The notes: a model not told the origin generated them from the sequence alone. 64,000 bases of DNA from Guopingia tenuis (GCF_014384805.1 NZ_JACRSS010000002.1:1-64000); one strand, 5' to 3'; counted from the first letter of the stretch, positions 15,233 to 24,072 are shown. A program made the numbers and translations.

Positions 15233-15584
15233 ATCCCCGGCCATGGAAGGTTTCCCTTCATTTCGTATTGTCCCATTCTGATCTTTATTTGAACGCAGGC
15301 ATATTTTCTTGCTGTTTTTCTGCTCCGGCCCTGACAGCAAAAACTGTAGGGGGCCTGCCGTAAAACATCTTAAACCACTAACCACCCACTCTTTCCCGGT
15401 GGTATCCCCCTGCTCTTTTCGCCTGTTCCCTCCGGCCGCTCAATTGCCTCGTATATTCTCCTTTTCCCCGGAGAATTCCGCCGCTATTTTTTATTCTTTT
15501 TTCTCGTTCTCTCCTTCGTGCTTCCTTTCCTTGTGTTTCTTCTTCCTATATAGCAGACTATCCTCATCCTAAAAAGCCCGCAAA
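15233..15584. other. Pyrimidine-rich intergenic DNA without a gene
   Basis: About 350 nt of strongly T- and C-rich plus-strand sequence. Open frames exist, but they are compositional (Phe, Ser, Pro, Leu only) and lack ribosome binding sites. I see nothing functional apart from the terminator at its end. Confidence 0.5.
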
Positions 15585-15607
15585 AAAAGAGGGGCTTCCC
15601 CTCTTTT
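15582..15607 (-). terminator. Terminator downstream of radA
   Basis: AAAAGAGGGG (15585-15594) pairs with CCCCTCTTTT (15598-15607). On the minus strand the stem runs into TTTTTTTGCGGG. It lies about 60 nt after the radA stop and closes that operon. Confidence 0.88.
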
Positions 15608-15665
15608 CTCATCGCATATCACAGCACTTCCGCCGCGCTTTATTCTCTTTATTCCCTGGCCCCGC

Positions 15666-17021
15666 TTATTCAAACAACACGCCCAGCGCATCCGACAGGG
15701 TCTTGACGCCCTGCAGCTCCATCCCTTCCGGCGCCCGCAGCCCCTTCATGTTGGAATAGGGCAGCACCGCCCGGCGCAGACCCATATGCCTCGCCTCGGT
15801 GAGGCGTTTTTCTGCCTGGGAAATATGCCGCAGTTCGCCGGTCAACCCCAATTCGCCCAAAAAGACGCTCTCTCTGCCAATCGCCTTGTTGCGGAAGCTG
15901 GAAACAATGCTGGCCGCAATGGCCAGATCCAGGGCCGGTTCATTGAGGCGCATGCCGCCGCCCACATTGACAAACACATCCTGGTTATAGAGCTTGAGGC
16001 CGATTTTCTTTTCCAGCACCGCGATAATCAGGCTGGTGCGGTTGAAATCTGCTCCTGTCGTCATCCGCCGGGGCATGCCGAAGGATGTCTCGCTCACCAG
16101 CGCTTCCACTTCCAGAAGCACCGGCCGCGTTCCCTCCATGGCGCAGTAGATACAGGCCCCGGGAACTCCTTTGTCCCGCCCGGAAAGCAGAATCGCCGAA
16201 GGATTTTCCACCTCCCGCATGCCGTCCTCCCCCATTTCAAACACGCCGATTTCGTTGGTGGAGCCGAAGCGGTTTTTCACGGCCCGGAGAATGCGGAAAG
16301 AGCTGTGCCGTTCCCCTTCAAAATAGAGCACAGTATCTACCAGATGCTCCAGCACCCGCGGCCCGGCGATGGCGCCGTCCTTGGTCACATGGCCGATGAT
16401 AAACACCGCCGTCCCCGTCTCCTTTGCCAGCCGCGCCAGCGCGCTGGCGCAGGCCCGCACCTGGCTGACGCTGCCCGGCGCAGAGCTCCCCTCCTGGCTA
16501 TAGATAGTCTGGATGGAATCCACCACGAGAAATTCCGGCTTTGCCGTCTCCGCCGCCGCCAAAATGATTTCCAGCTGAGTTTCCGCCAGAAACAGCATCT
16601 GCGAAGACAGCCCCAGCCGCTCGGAGCGCAGCCGCACCTGCTCGGGCGATTCCTCCCCCGAAACATAGAGCACCTTTCCCCGGCGGCAGAGGGAATCCGC
16701 TGCCTGCAAAAACAGCGTGGATTTTCCGATCCCCGGTTCGCCGCCCGCCAGGACGACGCTTCCCTTGACAATCCCGCCGCCCAGCACCCGGTTCAGCTCC
16801 CCGATGCCCGTCTTTACCCGGATTTTCTCCAGAGAGGGATATTCTTTCAGCTCTTTGAGCCGCCCCGGCTCCAGCCGGGCCTGGGACGCCGGGCGGGAGG
16901 AGGGAACCTCCACCACCTCCGTGATGGTGTTCCAGCTGCCGCAGCCCGGGCACTTGCCCATCCATTTGGCGCATTCATAGCCGCATTCGCTGCATTGATA
17001 GACTGTTTTCGCCTTTGCCAT
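15666..17021 (-). CDS. radA: DNA repair protein RadA
   Basis: RadA is a RecA-like ATPase that helps process recombination intermediates. The 451-residue protein has the N-terminal zinc finger (CSECGYECAKWMGKCPGC), Walker A GGEPGIGKST, the diagnostic KNRFG motif and a C-terminal Lon-protease-like domain (NVGGGMRLNEPALDLAIAAS). The better start is the ATG at 17021, not that at 17027: AAGGCGG is seven bases before it, and it overlaps the stop of the upstream gene as TGATG, which implies translational coupling. In many Bacillota the neighbours are disA and the PIN/TRAM gene; disA is not in this window. Confidence 0.96.
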   Translation of the reverse strand: MAKAKTVYQCSECGYECAKWMGKCPGCGSWNTITEVVEVPSSRPASQARLEPGRLKELKEYPSLEKIRVKTGIGELNRVLGGGIVKGSVVLAGGEPGIGKSTLFLQAADSLCRRGKVLYVSGEESPEQVRLRSERLGLSSQMLFLAETQLEIILAAAETAKPEFLVVDSIQTIYSQEGSSAPGSVSQVRACASALARLAKETGTAVFIIGHVTKDGAIAGPRVLEHLVDTVLYFEGERHSSFRILRAVKNRFGSTNEIGVFEMGEDGMREVENPSAILLSGRDKGVPGACIYCAMEGTRPVLLEVEALVSETSFGMPRRMTTGADFNRTSLIIAVLEKKIGLKLYNQDVFVNVGGGMRLNEPALDLAIAASIVSSFRNKAIGRESVFLGELGLTGELRHISQAEKRLTEARHMGLRRAVLPYSNMKGLRAPEGMELQGVKTLSDALGVLFE

Positions 17022-18226
17022 CACCATACCGCCTTTGCATATTTGACTACGTCCACATCACTCTCGCTCGTCACGTCATACCACGCCACCATATCCCCGC
17101 ACACGCTGGCCAGCCGCCCCCGGGAGATATCCGTGTTCAGCCGGTATTTCTGCCCGGTGGCAAAGACATAGATATAGACGTTCTGATCCTTTGTATAGGC
17201 CAGAAAATCCTGCCCCATGTCAAAATTCAGCACGCCGGATTCGATGAGCTTTGTCTCCCCGCCCTTTTCCATGAGATAAATATCCCGGGGCGGACCGCTG
17301 GTGGAGGATAAAAACGCGATATAGTTTCCGTTCATCTTGGGGCTATAGGCATAACGCCCCGGCTCATAGGCCACCTCTGCGCCGCCGTCCAGGGGCTGGA
17401 CATAGATGCGGCATTTCTGAATCTCATTTTCCATATAGGGAACGGCATAGACAAGCCCTCCCTCGCTCACATGGGCGCTGCCCGTCACCGAGGCCATGCC
17501 GTCATAGACCTTCACGGCGACGCCCTCCCGGGTAGGCATATGATAGAGATAGAGCCGGTCGGTGGATTCCCCCGCCTGCTGCCAAAAGGCCAGATATTCC
17601 CCGCTGACCGAGATCTGGGGCAGGGCATAGGCATATTCCTTCACCAGATAGCTCTTGCCCTCGGCCCGGTTATAGAGCATGATGCGCCCGCCGCCGTCGT
17701 CATTGGAATCCACCCAGACGAGGAAGTCCGGCGTGAGCCGCGTCCAGACAATGTTGTCGTATTTGACGTTGATCCCGGAGATCTCCTGGCTTTCCTGGGT
17801 CGCCGTGTTATAGACCACCAGCTTGTCATAAAACGCCACGCCGTCCCGCACGGATGCCGAGCTGAAGACAATTTCCTCCCCGCAGAGATAGGCGTCGTTG
17901 ATCGTTTTATACTGGATGACCGCCTCATTTTGCAGGCTGCTCAGGTCGTTTTCCTTGATATCCGCTTCGGTGCCCGTCTCGGGATCGACAAACTCCCCCG
18001 GAACAATGGCGTCGGGATCGCTTTTCGGCTGCCCGGAAAGAGCGGGCACCAAAAGGAAAACCACCAGCAGGACCGCCGCGACAAGGCCTGCCGCCGCCCC
18101 TTCCAGAAGCACAAAGGGATACGCCCGGGAACCACGGAAGCTTCGGAGCCCCGCGCCCCGCCGCCGATAGCTTTTGCGCGCTATGCGCCTTCTTCTTTTT
18201 TGCCGGTATTTGCGGAATAGTGCCAT
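17021..18226 (-). CDS. Membrane-anchored TolB-like beta-propeller protein
   Basis: The 401-residue protein starts with a very basic tail (RKYRQKRRRRIARKSYRRRG), then one membrane helix (about residues 38-63). A long extracytoplasmic domain follows with repeated motifs such as DNIVWTRLTPDFLVWVDS, GEYLAFWQQ, NGNYIAFLSS and QDFLAYTKDQNVYIY. These resemble the blades of a TolB/DUF5050-type six-bladed propeller. It may be a surface binding or scaffolding protein; the ligand is unknown. The ATG at 18226 has GGAGGTG six bases upstream and is preferred over a start 39 nt earlier that lies in a DNA repeat. Its stop overlaps the radA start. Pairing with radA has no obvious biochemical logic. Confidence 0.8.
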   Translation of the reverse strand: MALFRKYRQKRRRRIARKSYRRRGAGLRSFRGSRAYPFVLLEGAAAGLVAAVLLVVFLLVPALSGQPKSDPDAIVPGEFVDPETGTEADIKENDLSSLQNEAVIQYKTINDAYLCGEEIVFSSASVRDGVAFYDKLVVYNTATQESQEISGINVKYDNIVWTRLTPDFLVWVDSNDDGGGRIMLYNRAEGKSYLVKEYAYALPQISVSGEYLAFWQQAGESTDRLYLYHMPTREGVAVKVYDGMASVTGSAHVSEGGLVYAVPYMENEIQKCRIYVQPLDGGAEVAYEPGRYAYSPKMNGNYIAFLSSTSGPPRDIYLMEKGGETKLIESGVLNFDMGQDFLAYTKDQNVYIYVFATGQKYRLNTDISRGRLASVCGDMVAWYDVTSESDVDVVKYAKAVW

Positions 18227-18236
18227 GATCCACCTC

Positions 18237-18500
18237 CCTGCTTTCTTTTTAAAGAAAGCAGGCAAAGAAATTTTATATCTGTCGCTTATTTGTCCCGTTT
18301 CCCATAATTTCTCGGAAACTCCTGCCCCCCCAAATCAGGTCAGTTCTTCTTCAAAAGAATGCGGACAAGGAATTTTATTTCCGTCGCTTATCTGCTCGCG
18401 TTGCCCATGCCCCTCGGGCCCCCGGCCAAAGCAGCTTTTCTAAAAAAGCTGGATAACAGATTCTATGGCTGTCGCTTCCCTTGAAAGTTCTTATTTCGCA
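18237..18500. repeat. Palindromic repeat element, three degenerate tandem copies
   Basis: The first copy has a perfect palindrome (12-bp arms CCTGCTTTCTTT and AAAGAAAGCAGG, 2-nt centre) at 18237-18262. It is followed by GCAAAGAAATTTTATATC and GTCGCTTATTTG. Related tails recur with GTCGCTTA at 18383 and GTCGCTTC at 18471, each preceded by a weaker inverted repeat. The same palindrome occurs at 44387, 46988 and 47100, so this is a dispersed family. It lies between the propeller gene and ispDF. Confidence 0.82.
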
Positions 18501-18723
18501 CCAGCCCCGGCCCCGTCCATAGAGAACCCGGGAAGAGTGTGGAAATATCTCCCAACGGCTGCTCCTATGCGCCTTTCCTCCCCGTCTTTCCAAAAGAAAA
18601 AGGGCAGGAAGCCCAAGCCGCCCGCCCCGTTTTGGATTCATTCCGGGATTTTTCGGGAATGCGGGATTTTCCGGGCAGGGCCTCCCGGCCCTGCCTTTCC
18701 CGCCGTCTTGTCGTTTCTTGTCC
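18501..18723. other. Intergenic DNA downstream of ispDF
   Basis: About 220 nt with no supported gene. The plus-strand open frames are GC-driven and lack ribosome binding sites. No clear terminator for ispDF is visible. Confidence 0.4.
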
Positions 18724-19902
18724 TTAGTATATCATACAGGCATTTTTTGTCAAAATGCAGACGGCCTCGGCGCCGATTCCCTCGCCCCGGCCAAAGGCCC
18801 CCAGCTTTTCCGTGGTGGTAGCCTTGATATTGATGCGTGTCAGGCTGATTTTCAGCGCCGCCGCGATGTTCTGCTTCATGCGCTCTTTAAAGCGACTGAT
18901 CTTCGGTTCCTGCATAATCAGCGTGGCGTCGATATTTCCAATGGCATATCCGTCCTTATAGAGCGCCTGGCCTACCCGGGAGAGCAGCTCGACGCTGTCC
19001 GCGCCTTTATAGAGGGCGTCGGTATCCGGAAAAAGCTCGCCGATGTCGGGCAGGCCCGCGGCCCCCAGCATGGCGTCGATGATGGCGTGAACGAGAACGT
19101 CGCCGTCGGAATGAGCCTCTAGCCCCCGCTCATAGTCGATCTTTACGCCGCCCAGGATCAAGTCCCTTCCATGCACCAGCTTATGCACATCAAACCCGTT
19201 GCCCACGCGGCTTTCCCCGTCTCCCATGAGATAGAGGCGTCCCTGCTCCAGATCCAGCGGATTGGTCAATTTAAAGTTGCTGCGCACGGATTCCACAAGC
19301 CGGGGCGTGACCCCGATGCGCTCCACCAGGGAGGACTCGTCCGTGCCCACAAAGCCGTCCTTTTTTGCCTGGGCAAAGGCCCTCTTCAGGATATGCACCT
19401 GAAACACCTGGGGCGTCTCCACCAGCACCACCTTGCGGCGGTCGATTGTGTCGGTAATGCGGCCCTCCGGGCTGGCGATCTTCACGGTATCCACCGCATG
19501 CTTGCCCGCTACGCCGCTTCCGAAATCGATGGCGCTCTGCACACATTCCTGAATCAGCTCCGGGCGGACAAAGCAGCGGGCACCGTCATGAACGGCGACG
19601 ATCTCGGCATCCTCCGGAAGGGCATTTAGGCCGCATTCCACGGAATCCTGCCGGGTCTTTCCGCCGGGCACAATCATAAACTGCCCTTCCTCGAACAGAT
19701 CCTCAGCGATCTCACGCACCAGCTTTTGCTCGCTCGCCCGGCAGACAATGATGATCTTTTCAAAACAGTCAGTATCCGCAAAGGCGCTGAGGGTATGCTC
19801 CAAAACCGCCTTTCCCGCCAGGGGCACAAACATTTTGTTGATGTTTGCCTTCATGCGCACTCCCCGGCCCGCCGCCAGAACCACCGCATAGTTTCCCTTC
19901 AT
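18724..19902 (-). CDS. ispDF: Bifunctional IspD/IspF enzyme of the MEP isoprenoid pathway
   Basis: Two enzymes are fused in 392 residues. The N-terminal part (about 1-230) is IspD, 2-C-methyl-D-erythritol 4-phosphate cytidylyltransferase, with LAAGRGVRMKANINKMFVPL and VAVHDGARCFV. The C-terminal part (about 234-392) is IspF, 2-C-methyl-D-erythritol 2,4-cyclodiphosphate synthase, with GNGFDVHKL, the metal site EAHSDGDVLVHAIIDAMLGA and INIKATTTEKLG. Together they make steps three and five of the pathway to isoprenyl diphosphates. The ATG overlaps the stop of rqcP by four bases (ATGA), with AGGTG upstream inside rqcP. Most Bacillota keep ispD and ispF separate, so the fusion is worth noting. Confidence 0.95.
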   Translation of the reverse strand: MKGNYAVVLAAGRGVRMKANINKMFVPLAGKAVLEHTLSAFADTDCFEKIIIVCRASEQKLVREIAEDLFEEGQFMIVPGGKTRQDSVECGLNALPEDAEIVAVHDGARCFVRPELIQECVQSAIDFGSGVAGKHAVDTVKIASPEGRITDTIDRRKVVLVETPQVFQVHILKRAFAQAKKDGFVGTDESSLVERIGVTPRLVESVRSNFKLTNPLDLEQGRLYLMGDGESRVGNGFDVHKLVHGRDLILGGVKIDYERGLEAHSDGDVLVHAIIDAMLGAAGLPDIGELFPDTDALYKGADSVELLSRVGQALYKDGYAIGNIDATLIMQEPKISRFKERMKQNIAAALKISLTRINIKATTTEKLGAFGRGEGIGAEAVCILTKNACMIY

Positions 19903-20141
19903 TGGATCACCTCATACATGCTCTCCGCCTGCTCCTTGCGGACAGTTTCGCTCAAATCCTTCACCCGGATTTTCACCGGGCGCGCGCCGAATTCGATGGT
20001 TATTTCGTCGCCCACCTTCAGCTGCAGCCCGGGCTTCGCTTCCCGGCCGTTGACGCAGACCCGGCCGCCCGAACACGCCGATGCCGCCACTGTGCGCCGC
20101 TTGATGACCCGGGAAACCTTTAAAAATTTATCCAGTCGCAA
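19899..20141 (-). CDS. rqcP: S4-domain RNA-binding protein RqcP
   Basis: RqcP (YabO in Bacillus) binds stalled 50S subunits with RqcH and helps elongate C-terminal alanine tails on stuck peptides. The 80-residue protein is essentially one S4 domain: MRLDKFLKVSRVIKRRT, then GGRVCVNGREAKPGLQLKVG, and the family tail KKEEA/ANMY-like RKEQAESMYEVIQ. The start codon is TTG at 20139-20141 with AGGAGG upstream. It sits after hup, the usual position downstream of mazG and hup in clostridia. A terminator (20172-20203) separates it from hup, so it may depend on readthrough or an unseen promoter. Confidence 0.92.
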   Translation of the reverse strand: MRLDKFLKVSRVIKRRTVAASACSGGRVCVNGREAKPGLQLKVGDEITIEFGARPVKIRVKDLSETVRKEQAESMYEVIQ

Positions 20142-20171
20142 GGGTCTTCCTCCTTGTTTCCTTCGTTTTCA

Positions 20172-20203
20172 AAGAAAAAACCCTGTCCGTTAAGCGGCAG
20201 GGT
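20172..20203 (-). terminator. Terminator between hup and rqcP
   Basis: On the minus strand ACCCTGCCG and CGGACAGGGT pair around TTAA (one mismatch) and are followed by TTTTTTC. It lies about 20 nt after the hup stop and would limit most transcripts to the abundant HU protein. Confidence 0.85.
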
Positions 20204-20221
20204 CTTTTTCACTTTTTTGCC

Positions 20222-20494
20222 TTACTTGATCGCGTCTTTCAGGGCCTTTCCGGCTTTGAAAGCGGGAACAACCGATGCGGCGATGTCGATGGGCTGCTTG
20301 GTCAGGGGATTGATGCCCTTTCTGGCAGCGCGCTCTCTGGATTCAAAGGTGCCAAAGCCGACGATCTGGACCTTTTCGCCCTTAGCCAGCTGTTCAACAA
20401 CCGTGTCGGTCATAGCAGCCAGAGCTTTTTCCGCGTCCTTCTTGGACAGTTCCGCTTTTGCCGCGATGGCAGCGATGAGTTCAGTTTTATTCAA
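20222..20494 (-). CDS. hup: HU family nucleoid protein
   Basis: HU is a dimeric DNA-bending nucleoid protein. The 90 residues include MNKTELIAAIAAKAELSKKD and the DNA-binding arm region FGTFESRERAARKGINPLT. Length and sequence are standard. The start codon is TTG at 20494, with AGGAGG eight bases upstream. It has its own strong promoter at the very end of mazG (20633-20661) and a terminator behind it, consistent with high independent expression. Confidence 0.97.
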   Translation of the reverse strand: MNKTELIAAIAAKAELSKKDAEKALAAMTDTVVEQLAKGEKVQIVGFGTFESRERAARKGINPLTKQPIDIAASVVPAFKAGKALKDAIK

Positions 20495-20632
20495 TGTTCT
20501 TTCCTCCTATGTATTTTTCTTCCTTCTATTTGCATAGTGCCCGCCTGGCCTTGGCCCCGCCGGGGCAACTTTCTGCCCTTGCAAACCCCTTCCAACCGCT
20601 TTACAGAGGGGTTTTCTGCTCAACTATATGCG

Positions 20633-20661
20633 ATTATAACCAATCTCTCCCGGTTTTACAA
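20633..20661 (-). promoter_or_regulatory. Sigma-A promoter of hup
   Basis: Minus-strand TTGTAA (20656-20661) and TATAAT (20633-20638) are 17 nt apart, with TGG before the -10. Transcription would begin near 20626, giving a leader of about 130 nt that contains a GCCCC/GGGGC hairpin. Confidence 0.8.
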
Positions 20662-20680
20662 GCTTTTTTCTTTGTTTTTT

Positions 20681-22114
20681 CTACTGTTTACAAAACTTTT
20701 CCAAACTTTTTGCTTTTTGATAAAGGTTTTCCTGGGATTCTATGGGCATTTTTTCCAGATCCAGCCCCTTCTCCCGGGCCAGCTCTTCCATCCGGGCAAA
20801 CCGCGCCATAAACTTCTTTGTGGCCTGGTTCAGAGCCGTGTCGCCGTCTACTTTCCAAAGCCGCAGCAGGTTGACCACGGCAAACAAGAGATCGCCGGAC
20901 TCCTTCTCCAGCGTTTCCCCGCCGCCCGGGAGCTCCCGGACCGCTTCTTCCAATTCCTCCCGGACCTTTTCATAGGCCCCTTTCCAATCCGGGAAATCAA
21001 AGCCCGTGTTGGCCGCCTTTTTCTGAATCTTTGCCGCCCGCATGAGGGGGCTCATCCCCTTGGGCACAGCCTCCATCGCCTCGCTCACCGACTGCTGCCC
21101 TTTTTCTTCCCGCTTGATCTTTTCCCAGTTTGTGAGCACCTCTTCGGGGGTATCGCAGACATCCGTCCCGAAGATATGGGCGTGACGGTGGATCATCTTC
21201 CGGCAGATTCCCGTGGTTACGCCGTCCATGGTAAATTCCGAAAATTCGCCGCCGATCTGCGCGTGGAGCACGGCCTGCAGCAGCACGTCCCCCAGCTCTT
21301 CCTCCAGCATATAGGGATCGGCCGCGTCAATGGCATCCACCACCTCATAGGCCTCCTCGATCATGGTCTTGCGCAGGCTTTCATGGGTCTGGGCTTTGTC
21401 CCATGGGCAGCCGTTCTCGCTCCGAAGAGCCGCAATGATATCCACCAAGTCATAGAAGCTATAAGACTGTTTTTTCAAAAGAACCGGCTTGTCCGCCACG
21501 ACAGACGCGCGGTAGTCCCAGCCCTCCTGCCGCCGGAACAGCGCCGCCAGGGGCATCGCTTCCACCTCCGCCCCCCGGACGAGATAGATCTCCTGCTCCT
21601 CCGGGAGCCATTCCATGAGCTTGAGCGCCGCATCCGCCGCCTTATAGGGCGTGTCCACCTCGGTGATAACCACGGGGCTTTCCGCCTGATAGCGGGCCTC
21701 GCGGAATTCCGTTCCCGTATAGAACCGGGCCGGGCCGCCGGTGAGCCGCCCGGCACAGCGGCTGAGTGCCTCTTCCCCAAAGGAAAGGCCGGGAATCACC
21801 CGGATCTGCGGCCCAAACTGGGCCAGAACCGCCTGGGCCAGCGTGCTCTCATAGACGCCGCCCATGACTAAAAGAGCCGCGTCCTCCTGCCCTGCCAGAA
21901 ATTCGCATACCCGTTCATGAAAATCCGCGAAATCCTCGGCCTCCTCATAAAAACCGTCCAGCGTCTGAAAGCGGACGCCCTTTTCCGTCAGGGCCTCTGC
22001 CAGAGGAATCTCCACTGTCTGCAAAATCACGTTCCCGGCTTCCAAAACCGCCTGATAAGCTGCCAGTGTGAGGGAATCCAGCTCCCCCGTTCCGATGCCG
22101 ATGATCTGCCGCAT
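20681..22114 (-). CDS. mazG: MazG nucleoside triphosphate pyrophosphohydrolase with N-terminal methyltransferase-like domain (YabN type)
   Basis: The 477-residue protein has two parts. Residues 1 to about 215 resemble the tetrapyrrole/SAM methyltransferase-like domain of YabN, but without its usual glycine-rich start. From about 220 onward it is MazG, with IIAALRSENGCPWDKAQTHESL, the metal-binding IEEAYEVVDAID and EELGDVLLQAVLHAQI. A second, weaker MazG repeat follows (LEKESGDLLFAVVNLLRL). MazG removes non-canonical or excess NTPs. The ATG at 22114 has GGAGG before it. It begins two bases after the flippase stop, so the two are one operon. Confidence 0.93.
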   Translation of the reverse strand: MRQIIGIGTGELDSLTLAAYQAVLEAGNVILQTVEIPLAEALTEKGVRFQTLDGFYEEAEDFADFHERVCEFLAGQEDAALLVMGGVYESTLAQAVLAQFGPQIRVIPGLSFGEEALSRCAGRLTGGPARFYTGTEFREARYQAESPVVITEVDTPYKAADAALKLMEWLPEEQEIYLVRGAEVEAMPLAALFRRQEGWDYRASVVADKPVLLKKQSYSFYDLVDIIAALRSENGCPWDKAQTHESLRKTMIEEAYEVVDAIDAADPYMLEEELGDVLLQAVLHAQIGGEFSEFTMDGVTTGICRKMIHRHAHIFGTDVCDTPEEVLTNWEKIKREEKGQQSVSEAMEAVPKGMSPLMRAAKIQKKAANTGFDFPDWKGAYEKVREELEEAVRELPGGGETLEKESGDLLFAVVNLLRLWKVDGDTALNQATKKFMARFARMEELAREKGLDLEKMPIESQENLYQKAKSLEKFCKQ

Positions 22115-22116
22115 AG

Positions 22117-23718
22117 CTACCTCCATATCCCGGTCTTTTGCATCACGCCCGCGATTCTTCCGCCGCCCGGGAAATACCGCATATCCTCCCGGCGGATACA
22201 TCCGGTTATCAACAGCAGTATAGCATAAATCACCGCCGAAGCCAACACGGAGAGTATGAGCGCCTTGCCCTGCCCCAGCGGAGTGAGCACACGGTATAGA
22301 ACCAGCAGCCCCGCGCCCATGCCCGCCGTGGCCAGCAGCGGACGGAGCAGAAGCTCCCGGGTATTCCAGCGCACTCCGCCATAGCCCATGGCGGCCGATG
22401 TGTTGAGCAGGGCGGCCAGGGCAAAGCAGACCATGGAGCCGATGGCGGCGCCTTCGATATTGACGCTGGGGATGCGGATCAGGGCCACCCCCAGAAACAC
22501 CTTGACAACCGAACCAAAAGCCATGTTCAGGACGGGAATTACCGTCTTTCCCATCCCCTGCAGCACGCCGGTCTGGATCTGGATGACCGAGAGGAAAAAA
22601 ATGCCCGGACACATGAGCCGGAGGAGTCCCGCGGCGCGGGTCAGATCGTCGGGTGAAAGGCTATGATAGAGCGTGCCCAGAATGGGTTCCGCCAAAAGAA
22701 AGAAACCGACGGCACAGGGCAGGCCGATCAGGATCGAGAGCCGCAGGCCAAAGGATGTCTGATATCCCACCAACTCGCGGCGCTTCTGCGCCCGGGCGGC
22801 GGAGATCGCCGGAACCAGGCTGATGGCCACAGCCCCGGAAAAAACGGCCGGCATGTTCACCAGGGGATGGACAAAACCGTTCAGCAGCCCAAATAGGGAG
22901 GAGGCCGCCGCCTGCGTATATCCCGATCCGGTAAGCACTCGCATAACCACCATGGAGTCGATGGCGCTGACGATGGGCATGACGCAGGAACCCACCGTCA
23001 CCGGCAGGGCAATCCGGGCCACCTGCTCCAGGGTTTCCCGGAATTTTCCCCGTTCCCGTCCAAGTGGTTTATAGTGCTGCTTATGGCGGTGCCCATGGAA
23101 AAAGCAGAACATCATCACAAAGGAGACGCCCTCCCCGATGGTCACGCCGAGAATTGCCCCGGCAGCCCCATATTCCGGGCCATAGGAGACCCACTGCCCC
23201 GCAAAATAGAGGCCGGCCAGCAGTTTGCAGATCTGTTCCACCACCTGGGAGACGGCAGTGGGCGTCATCATCTGCATTCCCTGGAAATATCCCCGATAGG
23301 CCGAAACCACCGCCACAAAGATCAGGGAAGGGGCGATGATTTTAAAGGAAATGGCGGCGCTGGGCATGCCGAAGGCCACTGCCAGCAGGTCTCCCGCGGC
23401 AAACAGCGCCAGGCTGGTCACAAGCCCCAAAATCACCAGGGAAACCATGGAGACGTGGTATACCCGCCGCGCCCCTTCGATATCCCCCCGCGCCCGCTTC
23501 TCGCTCACCAGCTTGGAGATGGCAATGGGCAGTCCGGAGGTAGAGAGCACCAGCAGCAGGGAATAGACGGGGTATACCATCTGATAATTCCCCATGCCCT
23601 CCTGGCCGATCATGTTGCTTAAGGGAATGCGGTATACCGCGCCCACCACCTTGCAGATGATGCCGGATACGGCGAGAATCGCCGCGCCTTTCACGAAACT
23701 TTTGGATTTTGCTGTCAT
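22117..23718 (-). CDS. SpoVB-like polysaccharide/lipid flippase (MOP superfamily)
   Basis: This 533-residue protein has about 14 hydrophobic helices and the MOP/MurJ-like pattern near the start (KGAAILAVSGIICKVVGAVY, RIPLSNMIGQEGMGNYQMVY). SpoVB and YabM proteins with this pattern move lipid-linked precursors across the membrane, in SpoVB's case during spore cortex synthesis. Position supports the call: spoVT lies divergently on one side and mazG on the other, as in Bacillus and clostridia. The ATG at 23718 has GGGGGAG upstream. I could not identify a sporulation-type promoter. It could instead act in vegetative glycan export. Confidence 0.85.
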   Translation of the reverse strand: MTAKSKSFVKGAAILAVSGIICKVVGAVYRIPLSNMIGQEGMGNYQMVYPVYSLLLVLSTSGLPIAISKLVSEKRARGDIEGARRVYHVSMVSLVILGLVTSLALFAAGDLLAVAFGMPSAAISFKIIAPSLIFVAVVSAYRGYFQGMQMMTPTAVSQVVEQICKLLAGLYFAGQWVSYGPEYGAAGAILGVTIGEGVSFVMMFCFFHGHRHKQHYKPLGRERGKFRETLEQVARIALPVTVGSCVMPIVSAIDSMVVMRVLTGSGYTQAAASSLFGLLNGFVHPLVNMPAVFSGAVAISLVPAISAARAQKRRELVGYQTSFGLRLSILIGLPCAVGFFLLAEPILGTLYHSLSPDDLTRAAGLLRLMCPGIFFLSVIQIQTGVLQGMGKTVIPVLNMAFGSVVKVFLGVALIRIPSVNIEGAAIGSMVCFALAALLNTSAAMGYGGVRWNTRELLLRPLLATAGMGAGLLVLYRVLTPLGQGKALILSVLASAVIYAILLLITGCIRREDMRYFPGGGRIAGVMQKTGIWR

Positions 23719-24072
23719 TGGCTCTCCCCCTGGGGCGGTTTTCTAGGGGACCTTTCCCCCTCTTCCATCCATATGCGCGGTTTCTCCCCGCCATTCCCCA
23801 AAATCCGGCAGAACAGGGCCGGCAAAATCCCATCCGAACCATCTTTTTGTTTTTTATATCCCGTCGGCGGTGAAAAGAAAAAGCACGCTTTTTTTATAAA
23901 GAAACGCCGCCCTCTGTTTGCTGAACCAACGCGTCTGTTTTTGAAAACAAGGATTGGAAAAAGTGGAAATCCGCAAAAAAATCCCCGTATATTTTCCTCT
24001 GATTTACGGATACTAGCCGTATCAAAAAAATGAGAAGTATTGTGAATACTGGTAATTGGAGGAACATCGTTT
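23719..24072. other. Divergent intergenic region between the flippase gene and spoVT
   Basis: A 354-nt region. Near the spoVT side there are two short inverted repeats, GATAC-tagcc-GTATC (24009-24023) and AGTATT-gtg-AATACT (24036-24050). A T-rich stretch with AAAGCACGCTTTTTTT occurs near 23880. No confident promoter for either gene could be assigned. Confidence 0.5.
24036..24050. promoter_or_regulatory. Perfect palindrome just upstream of spoVT
   Basis: AGTATT and AATACT (6-bp arms, 3-nt spacer) lie 22 nt before the spoVT start codon. AbrB/SpoVT-type regulators often control their own genes, so an autoregulatory site is plausible but unproven. Confidence 0.4.

Noticed and set aside
14952..15281. 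Plus-strand open frames across the 99-bp tandem repeats encoding repetitive Phe/Ser/Leu/Pro proteins
   Set aside because: The unit length is a multiple of three and pyrimidine-rich, so all frames stay open by composition; no ribosome binding site.
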